Origin: JAJEFO01 sp965221845
GTDB taxonomy: Bacteria; Pseudomonadota; Alphaproteobacteria; Rhodobacterales; Rhodobacteraceae
Assembly (NCBI GenBank): GCA_965221845.1
Contig: OZ244919.1
Coordinates: 2,046,001-2,110,000 of the forward strand
Length of the DNA stretch: 64,000 nt
Direction: 5' to 3'
A program made the position numbers and the translations under genes. Under the pieces are notes generated by a model. It ran no database searches. It was not told where the DNA came from and worked only from the letters and a program-made list of their open reading frames with translations. Shown in pieces: positions 54,552 through 63,522 of this stretch. Every line of letters starts with the position of its first letter. Positions within the stretch are counted from its first letter, which is position 1.

Positions 54552-55363
54552 ATCGCGTCTCCCCTGCCGACGATCAGCTTCACGAGATCCTCAAGGCTGG
54601 TGTCGCCGATGCCGCGTTCGGCCACCTTGGTGCCTTCGTACATCACGGCGATGCGATCGCAGACCTCGAACAGGTCCTGAAGGCGGTGAGTGACCAGGAT
54701 CACCGCAACGCCGCGGGACTTGACCTCATTGACAAGACGAAGAACCGCCTCGACTTCGGCCACGGCGAGTGCGGAGGTGGGCTCGTCCAGAATGAGGACG
54801 CGCGGTTCGAAGGAGGTGGCACGCGCGATGGCGATGGCCTGCCTCTGACCACCAGACAACTGCTCGACCTTTGCATTCAGTCGCGGGATGCGGATGCCGA
54901 GGTCGTCGAGCATGTCGCGGGCCTGCTTGCGCATCGTGCGGTGGTCGAGAAAGGACCAGCTCGACACCTCGCGTCCGAGAAACAGGTTGCCCATGACATC
55001 TATATGGTCGCAAAGGCTGAGATCCTGAAAAACCATCTCTATGTTGCGGGCGCGAGCGTCTGAGGGATTGAAAAAGCTGACTTTCTCGCTGTCGACCTCG
55101 ATGGTGCCCGTGTCCGGCAGATAGGTGCCGGAGATGATCTTGGTCAGCGTGGACTTGCCGGCAGCGTTGTCGCCGATCAGGCCGACGCACTCGCCGGGAT
55201 AAACGTCGAGGTCGACCCCACGCAGCGCCTCGATCGATCCGAAGGTCTTTCGAATCCCGCGCAGCGAGATGCGGGGAGCGCCTGCGGCCATCGAGGCGGA
55301 ACCGGAGGGCGTGTCACCCTCCGGACCGTCAACCGTGATGCCCCGCGATTGCGCAGGCATCAT
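54548..55363 (-). CDS. ABC transporter ATP-binding protein, single-domain CUT2 type
   Basis: 271 residues with one nucleotide-binding domain, unlike the double-domain RbsA. Walker A GLIGDNAAGKSTLTKIISG, Q-loop IEMVFQDLSLCDHID, signature VEQLSGGQRQAIAIARA, Walker B RVLILDEPTSAL, H-loop VTHRL. Single-domain CUT2 ATPases act as homodimers. Followed by the permease and preceded by the binding protein, each with 4-nt overlaps. Confidence 0.92.
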   Translation of the reverse strand: MMPAQSRGITVDGPEGDTPSGSASMAAGAPRISLRGIRKTFGSIEALRGVDLDVYPGECVGLIGDNAAGKSTLTKIISGTYLPDTGTIEVDSEKVSFFNPSDARARNIEMVFQDLSLCDHIDVMGNLFLGREVSSWSFLDHRTMRKQARDMLDDLGIRIPRLNAKVEQLSGGQRQAIAIARATSFEPRVLILDEPTSALAVAEVEAVLRLVNEVKSRGVAVILVTHRLQDLFEVCDRIAVMYEGTKVAERGIGDTSLEDLVKLIVGRGDAI

Positions 55364-56289
55364 TCGAAGATGCTTCGGAAATCATCCACGTTCTCGGCGG
55401 TCACGATTGTCACCGGGACGGAAACAACCGAATCGGTGCTTCCGCCACTTGTGAGATCGCCGAGGATGCGCACGGCCGTCGCGCCCATTTCGGCCGGATC
55501 CTGCTGAATCACCGCTTCGACATAACCCTGATCGATGCCACGGATTGCCTGAGCCGTCAGATCCCAGCCGAAGACGCGGATGTCATCCTGACGTCCCTGG
55601 CTTTCCACGGCAGCGATGGCGCCAAGAAGCGCGGGCTCGCCTGTAGCGTAGATGGCGTCGAGACCGGGGTTGGCCGTGATAAGGTTCTCGCCAGCGGCAA
55701 GCGCGATGTCCTGAACGTTCTGCCCGTCGACCACGCCGGCAACGGTGATCCCGCCCATTCCCTCGATGCTGGCCTCGAATCCATCCTGGCGGATGTTCTG
55801 AATCGCCGAGTTCAAGGCGCCCACGATGCCGAGCGTGGCGGAACCGCCCATCTCGGACTGCACGTAGTCAACGAAGTAGTCGCCGATCATGCCCCCGGCC
55901 TCCAGGTTGTCCACGCCAACCTGCGCGGCCTGCGGACCCTCGGGCAGAACGGCGTCCACGGCCACGACCGGGATGCGCGCTTCGGCCGCCTGCTCGACAG
56001 CAGGCATGATGCCGTTGACGTCGATCGCAACGACGATTATGCCGTCAACGCCCTGCGCGATGTAGGTCTCGACCGCGCTGTTCTGTGCCGCGGGGTCGTT
56101 GTTGGCGTTGAATATGACGAGATCGTCGCCCTGCTCGGCCGCGGCCGCCGCGGCGCCTTCGTTCATCTGGTTGAAGAACAGCGCCTGCTGGTTGATCTGG
56201 ACGAGAGCGAAGGTTTCCGCACCCGCCGCGCTGGCGGCTGTCCCTATCGTGGCGGCTGCCAGAAGCGCATGCTTCAGTTGAGTGGTCAT
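55360..56289 (-). CDS. Sugar-type periplasmic binding protein (RbsB-like)
   Basis: 309 residues. Signal peptide MTTQLKHALLAAATIGTAASAAGAE with a likely cut after the final AGA. The mature part is a type-1 periplasmic binding fold: FALVQINQQALFFNQMNEGA, IVVAIDVNGIMPAVEQAAEARIPVVAVDAVL, DAIYATGEPALLGAIAAV and VFGWDLTAQAIRGIDQGYVEAVIQQDP. It defines the transporter's ligand, probably a pentose-like sugar or nucleoside. Starts in an ATGA overlap with lacI-type regulator gene. Confidence 0.92.
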   Translation of the reverse strand: MTTQLKHALLAAATIGTAASAAGAETFALVQINQQALFFNQMNEGAAAAAAEQGDDLVIFNANNDPAAQNSAVETYIAQGVDGIIVVAIDVNGIMPAVEQAAEARIPVVAVDAVLPEGPQAAQVGVDNLEAGGMIGDYFVDYVQSEMGGSATLGIVGALNSAIQNIRQDGFEASIEGMGGITVAGVVDGQNVQDIALAAGENLITANPGLDAIYATGEPALLGAIAAVESQGRQDDIRVFGWDLTAQAIRGIDQGYVEAVIQQDPAEMGATAVRILGDLTSGGSTDSVVSVPVTIVTAENVDDFRSIFE

Positions 56290-57353
56290 GTCGTCAAACT
56301 CCTCTGGTGGATTGAAAGGCTTGATCTGCTCCTGATCCTCTTGCGATTCGGCGCCCCGACGGACGCTCTTTCAATCAGCCCCACCGGCAGGCATTCAACC
56401 AGGTCCGGCAAAGACTGATCATCCCAGTCGCCGTCGAGCAAGAGCTCGACCGCGCGCTCGCCGAGCCTCTTGACGGGCTGGCGGATGGCCGTGATCGGCG
56501 GATCGTAAAGGTGAAGCGCCCGTGCGCCGTCAAAGCTCACGAGCGAAATGTCCTGCGGGATCCGAACGTCCCGCTCACGCAGGGTCTCGATGACGCCAAT
56601 GGCCAGCTCGTCCGAACCGACGAATACGGCGGTTTCGTCGCCGTCGGCGTTAAGCAGCTCGGCCGCGAGCGCCCGTCCCGAGGACATGTCGTGGCGACCC
56701 GACAGGATGCGCACGCTGACTCCGGCATCCCCGCTTCCCTCCCTCAGGCCGCGATCGAGGCCTTCGGCCCGCAAACGGGTCGACATCAGCATCGGATCGC
56801 CCCCGAGATATGCGACCCTGCGATGGTTCCAGCTTGCCAGATGGCGCCCCGCGAGATAGCCGCCCTGAGCATTGTCAGCGAACACCTTTGGCGCACGGAC
56901 GCCGGGAACCGTCTCGTCCAGGATGACCGCCTTGGGCAGCGCCGAGACGGCCCTCGCGACATTGGCGGCAGGACTTCGATTCGTGCAGAAAACCACTCCG
57001 TCAGAGCGGTTGTCGGCGGCCAGCTCGAGGACGGCGATTTCCCGTTCCTCGATGTTTGAAGTGGCATGCAGCTGGACGATCATCCCCCGTGCGGAAGCCG
57101 ACCGTTCGACAGCGGCAGCAAGCATGGCGAAGAACGGGTTGGCGATGTCGGGCACAATCAGCGTGATCGTTTCCGACCGGCCCAGACTCAGCCGACGGGC
57201 ATGGAGGTTGGGCCGGTACCCCAGACGGCGCACGGCCCTTTCTATTCGTTTGCGAGTCTCTTCGGGAAGTTCGAGCGTGCCGTTCAGATGGCGCGACACG
57301 GCTGCGGGAGACAGGCCTGCTTCTCTTGCGACATCTTTCAATATTGCTGGCAT
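56286..57353 (-). CDS. LacI-family transcriptional regulator
   Basis: 355 residues. N-terminal helix-turn-helix ILKDVAREAGLSPAAVSRHLNG with the hinge helix region PNLHARRLSLGRSETI, then a periplasmic-binding-like sensor domain (VFADNAQGGYLAGRHLASW, FVGSDELAIGVIETL, ISLVSFDGARALHLYDPPITAIRQP). The ATG at 57353 has GAAGGGG just upstream. First gene of an eight-gene unit, so it is probably autoregulated and induced by the transported compound or its product. Confidence 0.92.
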   Translation of the reverse strand: MPAILKDVAREAGLSPAAVSRHLNGTLELPEETRKRIERAVRRLGYRPNLHARRLSLGRSETITLIVPDIANPFFAMLAAAVERSASARGMIVQLHATSNIEEREIAVLELAADNRSDGVVFCTNRSPAANVARAVSALPKAVILDETVPGVRAPKVFADNAQGGYLAGRHLASWNHRRVAYLGGDPMLMSTRLRAEGLDRGLREGSGDAGVSVRILSGRHDMSSGRALAAELLNADGDETAVFVGSDELAIGVIETLRERDVRIPQDISLVSFDGARALHLYDPPITAIRQPVKRLGERAVELLLDGDWDDQSLPDLVECLPVGLIERASVGAPNRKRIRSRSSLSIHQRSLTT

Positions 57354-57383
57354 TCGCCCCTTCCCAGATGAAGCCGATCTTGA

Positions 57384-57395
57384 TAAACGCATTTA
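57384..57395. promoter_or_regulatory. Candidate LacI-type operator
   Basis: TAAACGCATTTA is symmetric at 10 of 12 positions with a central CG/GC step, as in LacI/PurR-family operators. It lies 31-42 bp upstream of the regulator's start codon in an AT-richer patch. Confidence 0.4.
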
Positions 57396-57509
57396 CTAAA
57401 CCGTAATACAAGGATGTTCAAGAGCGGCGCAGCAGTTCTCGGCGTCCTCGCCGCCGCCTTGTCCGTGGGTCTTTTCGGGTGAGCGGCATGCGCCCCGGCA
57501 CCCGGCGGG

Positions 57510-57665
57510 TCAGGAGCCGGCAGGCCGCGCGCTTGCCAGCATCCGCTCGAAGTCCTTCGCCGGGCGCCGGCATCGCGGCATCCACGCGAAGGTCCGCTCC
57601 ACCGCCCGGCGGCGGCACGGCACCGTGAAGCCCCTTGTTTCCTTGGGCCCCTGCACGATCCCGAT
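57510..57665 (-). pseudogene. C-terminal fragment of an IS5-family transposase
   Basis: Minus strand reads KETRGFTVPCRRRAVERTFAWM, then PRCRRPAKDFERMLASARPAGS and a stop. This is the well-known RRWVVERTFAW...RRLAKDFE C-terminus of IS5-type transposases (a subgroup different from the IS5 copies at 17508 and 30653). No other part of the gene is present. Confidence 0.75.
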
Positions 57666-57889
57666 GACGGATCAGAGGCCGAGTTCCGCGAGCGCGGCCT
57701 CGAGCTTCGGCCCTGCGCAGCCGCCGTCCGCCCTCGGATTCCGCACCTGCGGCGCCTTCCCGGCATCGCCAGGATCACGGCCGGAGCCCCGTCCCCGTCC
57801 TGCACGCCCCGCCTGCGTGCGGGCCAGGGCCCGCAGCCTTTCAAAGAACCATACTTGTACAGGCAACCGTTTTCCTGCATGCTGCGGGC
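57666..57889. other. Unassigned DNA between transposase remnants
   Basis: About 220 bp between the IS5 fragment and the DUF4338-transposase remnant. Nothing recognisable; AAAGAACCATACTTGTACAG near 57843 is AT-richer than its surroundings. Confidence 0.35.
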
Positions 57890-59110
57890 ATGCAGGTCGG
57901 TCTCCGCCATTTTGATTCGCGCACGCCTGACCGGCTCGCCGGGCGCCTGCGCTCGGGCGGGGCCGCCCGTCACGCCCTGGCCCGCGAGCCGTGCGAGCGG
58001 ACCGGCTGGCTGAACGCCCGCGGCCGGCCGTGCATTCCGGCGGCCGCCAGGGCGCTGTCCGTCCTGGCGGGACGGCCGGGGCCTGCGCTTCCGCCGCCGC
58101 GCGCCGCGCCGGAGGCGGCCGGGTGCGGCGCCGGATGCGCTCGGAGCGCCACGGCACGCTCGGCGGGATCGGCTTCGGCGCGGCCGTCTGGCGGCCGCGC
58201 GCGCGACGCATGGATCGGGCGGTCCGCCGACGCGCCTGCCGCCGGCATCGGGCGCGTGACCTGCAGCCACCGCTTCCTTCCCGTGCCCGGCGTGCGCGTC
58301 CGCGGGCCGGCCTCCGAGGCCCTGCGCATGGCCGCGGCGCGGGTGGCCGACGACCGGGAGGCCCGCTGCGCGTCGCGGCCCGCGCGCCCGTCGCGGTGCC
58401 GGAGCTCGCGATCCCGGCCGCCGGCGGCCCGCGCGCCCGCAGGGAGCGCGTCGCCCGCCTCGGGATCCGCACGGCGGAGGTCGCGATCGTGCCGCCGCGC
58501 CGGGACCGGCCCGCCGGCCCGCTGCCCGCGTTCGCCGTCCCGGCCGCCGGGACGGCGCCTCCCGACGGCGGCGAGCCGCTGCACTGGCTGCTGCCGACCG
58601 CCGAGCGCCCGGCGGAGGGCGAGGCCGATGCCGTGCACGCCGCGACCGTGCCGGGCCGGCATCGGACGGGGCTGGGCATCGGGACCTGGTTCCGCACCCT
58701 CAGGACCGGGACCCGGCTGAAGGGCCGCCGGCCGGACAGCGCCGACGACCTGCGCAGGTGCCTCGCCTTCGACGCCGTCACCGCCCGGCCCGCGTCGCCG
58801 GCCTGACGGCCCTCGCCCGCGAGCGCCCCGGGACGCCCGCTGCCGAGGCCTTCCCGGAGGAGGGCGTCGACCTGCTTCACGCGCTGCCGGAGAGCCAGGG
58901 CCGCCGGAACGTCGAGAGGATGCCCGGCGGCAGGCCGCCCGGCATCCGGGCCGTCGTCATCGACCTCGGGCGCCTCGTCGGGGCGCATCCCTCCAGCCGC
59001 CGGCCGCTGCCGGGAACGAAGAGGGTCTGGCAGGGCCTCGAGAGGCTCAGCCGGGCCGTCCAGGTGCGCGACGCCCTGGGCGAGAGAAGGCGGGAATGGA
59101 ATCACCTGCA
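57890..59110 (+). pseudogene. DUF4338 (DruA-like) - IS4/Tn5-type transposase fusion, decayed
   Basis: Blocks in order on the plus strand, in several frames: N-terminal MQVGLRHFDSRTPDRLAGRL, EPCERTGWLNARGRPC and RALSVLAG; the DUF4338 core LGGIGFGAAVW, DAWIGRSADAPAAGIGRV, HRFLPVPGVRVRGPASEALR and AARVADDREARC; then RRERVARLGIRTAEV, the DDE C-terminal helices WFRTLRTGTRLKGRRPDSAD and DLRRCLAFDAVTA, and the tail VVIDLGRLVGAHPSSRRPLP, GTKRVWQGLERLSRA. This order is that of DruA-like domains fused to Tn5/IS4-type transposases. Central catalytic parts are lost and frames change repeatedly. Confidence 0.7.
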
Positions 59111-59426
59111 CAAGCATGGGCCGTTGAAAGGCCCGCAGCGCGTCCGGCATGCGCTCGAAGACGCCGCTGTCGCGGCCCGGGCGCAGGAGTGGTTCCGGAC
59201 GGTCGCAGACGGCGGAATGCGCTTGGGAATCGCCCGCCGCCGGCATCCCGTCGCGCGCATGTGCCGGACCGCGTTGAACGCCTCGCGGAGACCGGTCGTC
59301 CGGCGGCGGCCGGGCTTCGATGGCGGCGGAAGCGACGGCTTAGCCGGAACTTCATTTGGGGGTCAAACAGGAATTTCCAGTGATGTAAGGGCTGAGAGCC
59401 GGTTTTCGGCGTTTTGAACCGGTCAC
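59111..59426. other. Unassigned DNA before the IS1634-type gene
   Basis: About 315 bp. No coding frame was recognised. The right part (TTTGGGGGTCAAACAGGAAT ... TCACTTACATGGCAACA) is AT-richer and likely includes the end of the IS1634-type element. Confidence 0.4.
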
Positions 59427-60971
59427 TTACATGGCAACACTCCCGGTCGGGTCGATGTCCAGCAATGCGAAGGCCCGGGCCTGCAGCCTGGTTGGTGTCG
59501 CCTGCAGTGGGAAGGCGCGGTCCGGAGCGCCCGGCAGCGTGACCTCGTTCAGCGTCAGGGTGCCGAGGTCGGCGAGCAGGGTCGTCAGGCTGTGGACGGG
59601 TTCCCCGTCGGGGGTTTTCTTCTCCGCCGCCTTGGCCTTCGCGCGCGCCGAGACCTCGGCCCTCTCCACGGGTGAGCGGCGCTGTGCCCGGGCGGCTGCC
59701 CGATCGTCGTCTTCAAAGAGGATCGGGGCGAGGCGGCGGCGCATGTGCCATTCCACGTAACACGCCAGCATGCAGAGGAACACGTGGGCACGGACATGGT
59801 CGGCGGAGTAGAGATGCACCGGTCGGACCCGCAGGCGCGCGGTCTTCATCGTGAGGAAGGCCCGCTCCACCTGCGCCAGGGATTTATACGCCTCCACCGC
59901 GGCGTCCGCCCGCAGGGAGGCGGCGTCCAGGCTGGTCCGGATTACATGGACGCCGTCGAGCCGGGCCTCCGCCGCGATCCGGTCGGCGTTGCGCGCCCAG
60001 TCCAGGCCGGCGTCGTGCACATGGACATCGAAGTGCTTCCCGACCTTGCGCCGGTTCACCTCCCGTCCCAGTATCCTGAGGGTCCGGTCGCGGTTCGCCG
60101 GCCCGGGCCTGCGTCGAGCGGCCGCCGCGGCAATGGCCTCCAGCGCCGTCTCCGTGGCCGTCAGCAGATCCTCCCGCTTGCGCACCCGCTCCTCCCGCAG
60201 CCGGGGGTTCAGGCAGACCACCAGCCGCTCGCCGGGAAAGTCCGGGCCCGTGACCTCCGCCACCGCGTCGGGAACGAGCGCCTCGGGAACCAACGGCGCC
60301 GGGCTGCCCTCTGCGCCGTCCTTCAGCAGCTTGCGGATGTCGCTCGTCTTCAGGGCCGAGATCCAGTCCAGTCCCGCCGGCGCCAGGTCGTTGCGGAGGC
60401 GCGCCGTGGTCAGCATTCCCCGGTCGCCGACGAGCGCCACGCGGCCAATCCTGAAGCGCCGCCGAAGCGTGTCCACCTGAGCGGCCACCGTCGCGGGGTC
60501 CGCCGTGTTGCCGGCGAAGACCTCCACGGCCACCGGGCATCCGTCGGACGCGCAGAGCAAACCATATGTGACCTGCATCTTCCCCTTCTTGCCATCCCGG
60601 TTGTGTCCAAAGGCCGCGAGCGGGCAACAGCGTCCCTCAAGATACGAGCTGCTCACGTCGTACAGAATGAGCGTATTCCCGCCTTTCAGGTGCCGGTTGG
60701 CCAGGCTCCGCTCGATCCAGGGCTGCCGTGCCCGCAGCCAGTCCAGCATGGCCAGCATCTCGTTGCCCGTCACCTCCCCAAGGCCAAGCACCGTCCCGAG
60801 GCTGGTGGATGCGGTCTCTGGGGACAGCGCCCGCGCCGTGGCCAGCTTGGACGCCGGATCAAGGATCCGCGCCACGACCGCGGCCACCGCGAGGTCGCGC
60901 ATGCGACCGGCCTGGCGGCCCAGGATCCGCACCAGTCCGAGCGCCCGCAGCGTGCCCAGCACCGCCGCCAC
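59427..60971 (-). pseudogene. IS1634-family transposase 1, 5'-truncated
   Basis: A 514-residue frame from VAAVLGTLRALGLVRILGRQ to LLDIDPTGSVAM. Catalytic features are NTLILYDVSSSYLEGRCC (first Asp), GRVALVGDRGMLTTARL (second Asp) and AYKSLAQVERAFLTMKTARL (Glu). Family members have about 60-70 more residues at the N-terminus; here a TAA lies four codons upstream of the first GTG, and the DNA changes character at 60980, so the start has been lost. The C-terminus is complete. Confidence 0.85.
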
Positions 60972-61084
60972 GTCCCATCTTTAACATCTTGTGAAAAAAA
61001 GCTTTATGTTCAATACGTTAAAAAACGTAGTGGCACTACAGACTTGGATTTACGGGATTTTTGCGCGACGGCTTGTCGGCGGTT
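60972..61084. other. AT-rich junction between two IS1634-type genes
   Basis: About 110 bp, very AT-rich for this window (AACATCTTGTGAAAAAAAGC; ACGTTAAAAAACGTAGTGGC). It marks where element 1 lost its 5' end and element 2 has its 3' non-coding end. TAACATCTTG and ACGTTnnAAACGT-like sequence may belong to an element terminus. Confidence 0.4.
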
Positions 61085-62075
61085 TCAGACGATGGTCTTG
61101 CGCAGGTTCGGGGCCGGGGATGCGATCTGCATCGCCTGATAGATTGCGGCCTGGTCGGCATTCGGGAGCGCGGTGTTGCGCACATGCACCCGGCGGCCGT
61201 CGGGGCGGGCGAAGGCGGTGGTGATGCGGGGCAAGGTCCGCAGGGCGTTGCGGATCGTCGTCCAACTTGCGGTCAGTCCGGTCTGGGCCATGCGCGTCCG
61301 GAGGACCTGGATCGCCTGGTAGGCGATCACCGAGATGAAGAGATGCCCATCCGCGCGGCGTTCCTTATGGTGGTAGATGGGGCGGAGACCGAGCTCGGAC
61401 TTGAGGGACCGGAAGACGGATTCGACATCCGTGAGCATCGCGTAGGCTTTCCACATCGCCTCCGCGTCCCAATCGAGACAATTCGACCGCAGGCTGTAGA
61501 CGCCGGGTTTCTGCAGCATGGAGCCGTCCGACGGGTTCAGCTCCCACGTGATTGCCACCGCCCGTTTATTCTCCGGATCGGGCGTGACGGTGATGGTGTA
61601 ATGCTGCGCGACCACGGCGTTCGCCTTCTGGAGCTGTCCGATCTTGCGCTGGACATAGGGCAAGGTCTTCCGTGTTCGGGGCTTTGCGAGATTTGCGTGC
61701 AGATCCTGGAGACCCTGTTCGAACCGATCCTGGAAGTGCGTGATCAGACCGGTCTCCTTCTTCTCCCGTGCTTGCGAGTGGCACCGCAGGAGAACCTCCG
61801 TGTACGGGGTCGCGTCTTCCTCCTGATCTTCCACACGATCGAGACAGACAGCGATCTCCTCCTGCCCGGCGGTTGTGACGGTCGTGGTTGCAGCGTCGGG
61901 GTCGAACACCCGAGCGGGGCTGCGGGAGACGACGAGGTAGATATACCCTTCAGACCGCATCCAGGCGAGGTTCTCCTCGGTGGCAATGCCCCGGTCCATG
62001 ACGATGATGCCACCCTTGGGTACGCCGAGGGTGGTCAACATCGTCGCCAGCGTGCGCGCCTCGACGACGTTACCG
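61085..62075 (-). pseudogene. IS1634-family transposase 2, cut by IS30 copy 3
   Basis: The frame is open from the IS30 edge (GNVVEARTLATMLTTLGVPKGG) to LRKTIV. It has the second catalytic Asp block IIVMDRGIATEENLAWMRSEGY, and the Glu block MWKAYAMLTDVESVFRSLKSELGL with GHLFISVIAYQAIQVLR. The N-terminal half including the first Asp is missing because IS30 copy 3 begins there and the DNA on its far side is unrelated. A different subgroup from the transposase at 59427. Confidence 0.85.
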
Positions 62076-63384
62076 CGCCGCTTCCACTCCGAAGTGCAAC
62101 ATCAGCCAGCGAGGGGCGAAGCCCGAGCGGCGGCGGTCCCTTCACCGGGAGGCGTAGCCAGTCTTCCGGGGCGGTGCAAGCCCTGCCGGGCGCTGTCCGC
62201 GGCCCGCCGGACGCAGGGAGGGCGGAGCCCGACCGGAGGACGGCGGGCCGCGGACAGCGCGCATCTCCCCTCGGAGCCGCCCCCGGCGGCCCCGGAAGGC
62301 CACCTCAGGGCGGCTGCGCCTGGTGGAAGGCCTCGGACGGGGTGAGGTAGCCCAGCGCCTTCCTCGGACGTGCGTCCGTCCGGTCCTGGACGGCCTTCAC
62401 GGCCTCGTCCGTCACCTTGCGGAAGTCCGTGCCCTTCGGGAACCACTCCCGCACCAGCCCGTTCACGTGCTCGTTCAGGCCGCGCTCCCAGGAGTGGTAC
62501 GGGCGCGCGAAGAAGAACCCCGCGCCCAGCGCCTCGGCCACCCTGGCATGGCCCGCGAACTCCTTGCCGTTGTCCGCGGTGACCGTGTGCACGGGGAGAG
62601 GGCCCAGCATGCCGGTCATGGCCGAGCCGACCGCGTCCGCCGTCTTCCTCCCGACCCTTTCGAGCAGCGTGTACTTGGACGCCCTGTCCACCAGGGAGAC
62701 AAGCGCGCCGCTGTGGCCCTTGCCAACGATGGTGTCGGCCTCCCAGTCGCCGACCCGTTCCTTCGCCTCCACGACGTCCGGGCGCTCGGAGATGTCCACC
62801 CGGCCCGGGATGCGGCCGCGGCCCGCGTGGGCCCCGCCCTTCCGGTTCGGCTTCTTCCCGCGGCGGCGGAGATGCCGCCAGAGACCGCCGCCGGCCTTCC
62901 GGTCGGCGTGGATGCGCTCGTAGATCCACTGCCGCCCCGCCATCGGCTCGCCCTCCTTGCGGAGGCGCCCGCTGACCTGCTCGGGGCTCCAGCCCTCGGC
63001 CAGCCGCTCCTCCGCCATGCGCCACAGCTCCGGCGTCATCTTGCGCGCCACCGACGAGGCCGCGCTGCGGCGCCTGTCCGCCTTGCGCTGGGCTTGCTTG
63101 TGGCGGTAGCCGCGCCTGCCGGAGTTGCGCCGCACCTCGCGCCAGACCGTCGTGCGGTCGCGGCCGAGCTGGCGGGCGATCGCCGGGCCGGAAAGCCCGC
63201 TTTTCCTCAGGGCGTGGATCTGGCAGCGTTCCGCATAGGTCAGGTGGCGATGGCCCTCGGGCATGACAGTCTCCTTCTCGCAACGAAGGAACTGTCGCCG
63301 CCGCCTGGCCGATTCGCAACATCATGTGTCGCCGAACGACCAGGAACACTGCATCAGGTGTTGCACTTCAGAGTGGAACGGGGG
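62076..63384 (-). mobile_element. IS30-family element copy 3 (1309 bp)
   Basis: Same ends (CGCCGC / CGGGGG), 20-bp repeats and 1309-bp length as copy 2. The flanking triplets differ (CCG before 62076, TCT after 63384), so no target duplication is left. The left flank is a truncated IS1634 gene and the right flank is AT-richer unrelated DNA, which points to a deletion or IS30-IS30 recombination at this site. Confidence 0.93.
62305..63264 (-). CDS. IS30-family transposase (intact)
   Basis: 319 residues, differing from the copy 2 protein at a handful of positions (for example RKADRR for RKSDRR, RRRGKKPNRK for RRRGRKPNRK, ERVGRKT for ERVERKT, DRTDARPRK for DRLNARPRK). Helix-turn-helix and DDE blocks DWEADTI, TADNGKEF and ERGLNEHVNG are complete. 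AAGGAG lies seven bases before the ATG. Together with copy 2 the likely source of active transposase. Confidence 0.95.
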   Translation of the reverse strand: MPEGHRHLTYAERCQIHALRKSGLSGPAIARQLGRDRTTVWREVRRNSGRRGYRHKQAQRKADRRRSAASSVARKMTPELWRMAEERLAEGWSPEQVSGRLRKEGEPMAGRQWIYERIHADRKAGGGLWRHLRRRGKKPNRKGGAHAGRGRIPGRVDISERPDVVEAKERVGDWEADTIVGKGHSGALVSLVDRASKYTLLERVGRKTADAVGSAMTGMLGPLPVHTVTADNGKEFAGHARVAEALGAGFFFARPYHSWERGLNEHVNGLVREWFPKGTDFRKVTDEAVKAVQDRTDARPRKALGYLTPSEAFHQAQPP

Positions 63385-63522
63385 TCTAATTTCATCTCAT
63401 GTTCAGAACAACAAGAGAAACCAAACATGCCTCTACGCATCGCGTTTTGAAATTGCCTGTCGTTTCCCTTCGGGCAGCGTGCCATAAACTTCCTGAATCC
63501 GCATCGGGTAAGTCCTTCAACA

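Noticed and set aside
57672..59246. 524-residue minus-strand ORF
   Set aside because: Antisense to the DUF4338-transposase remnant; no recognisable domain, biased residue content.
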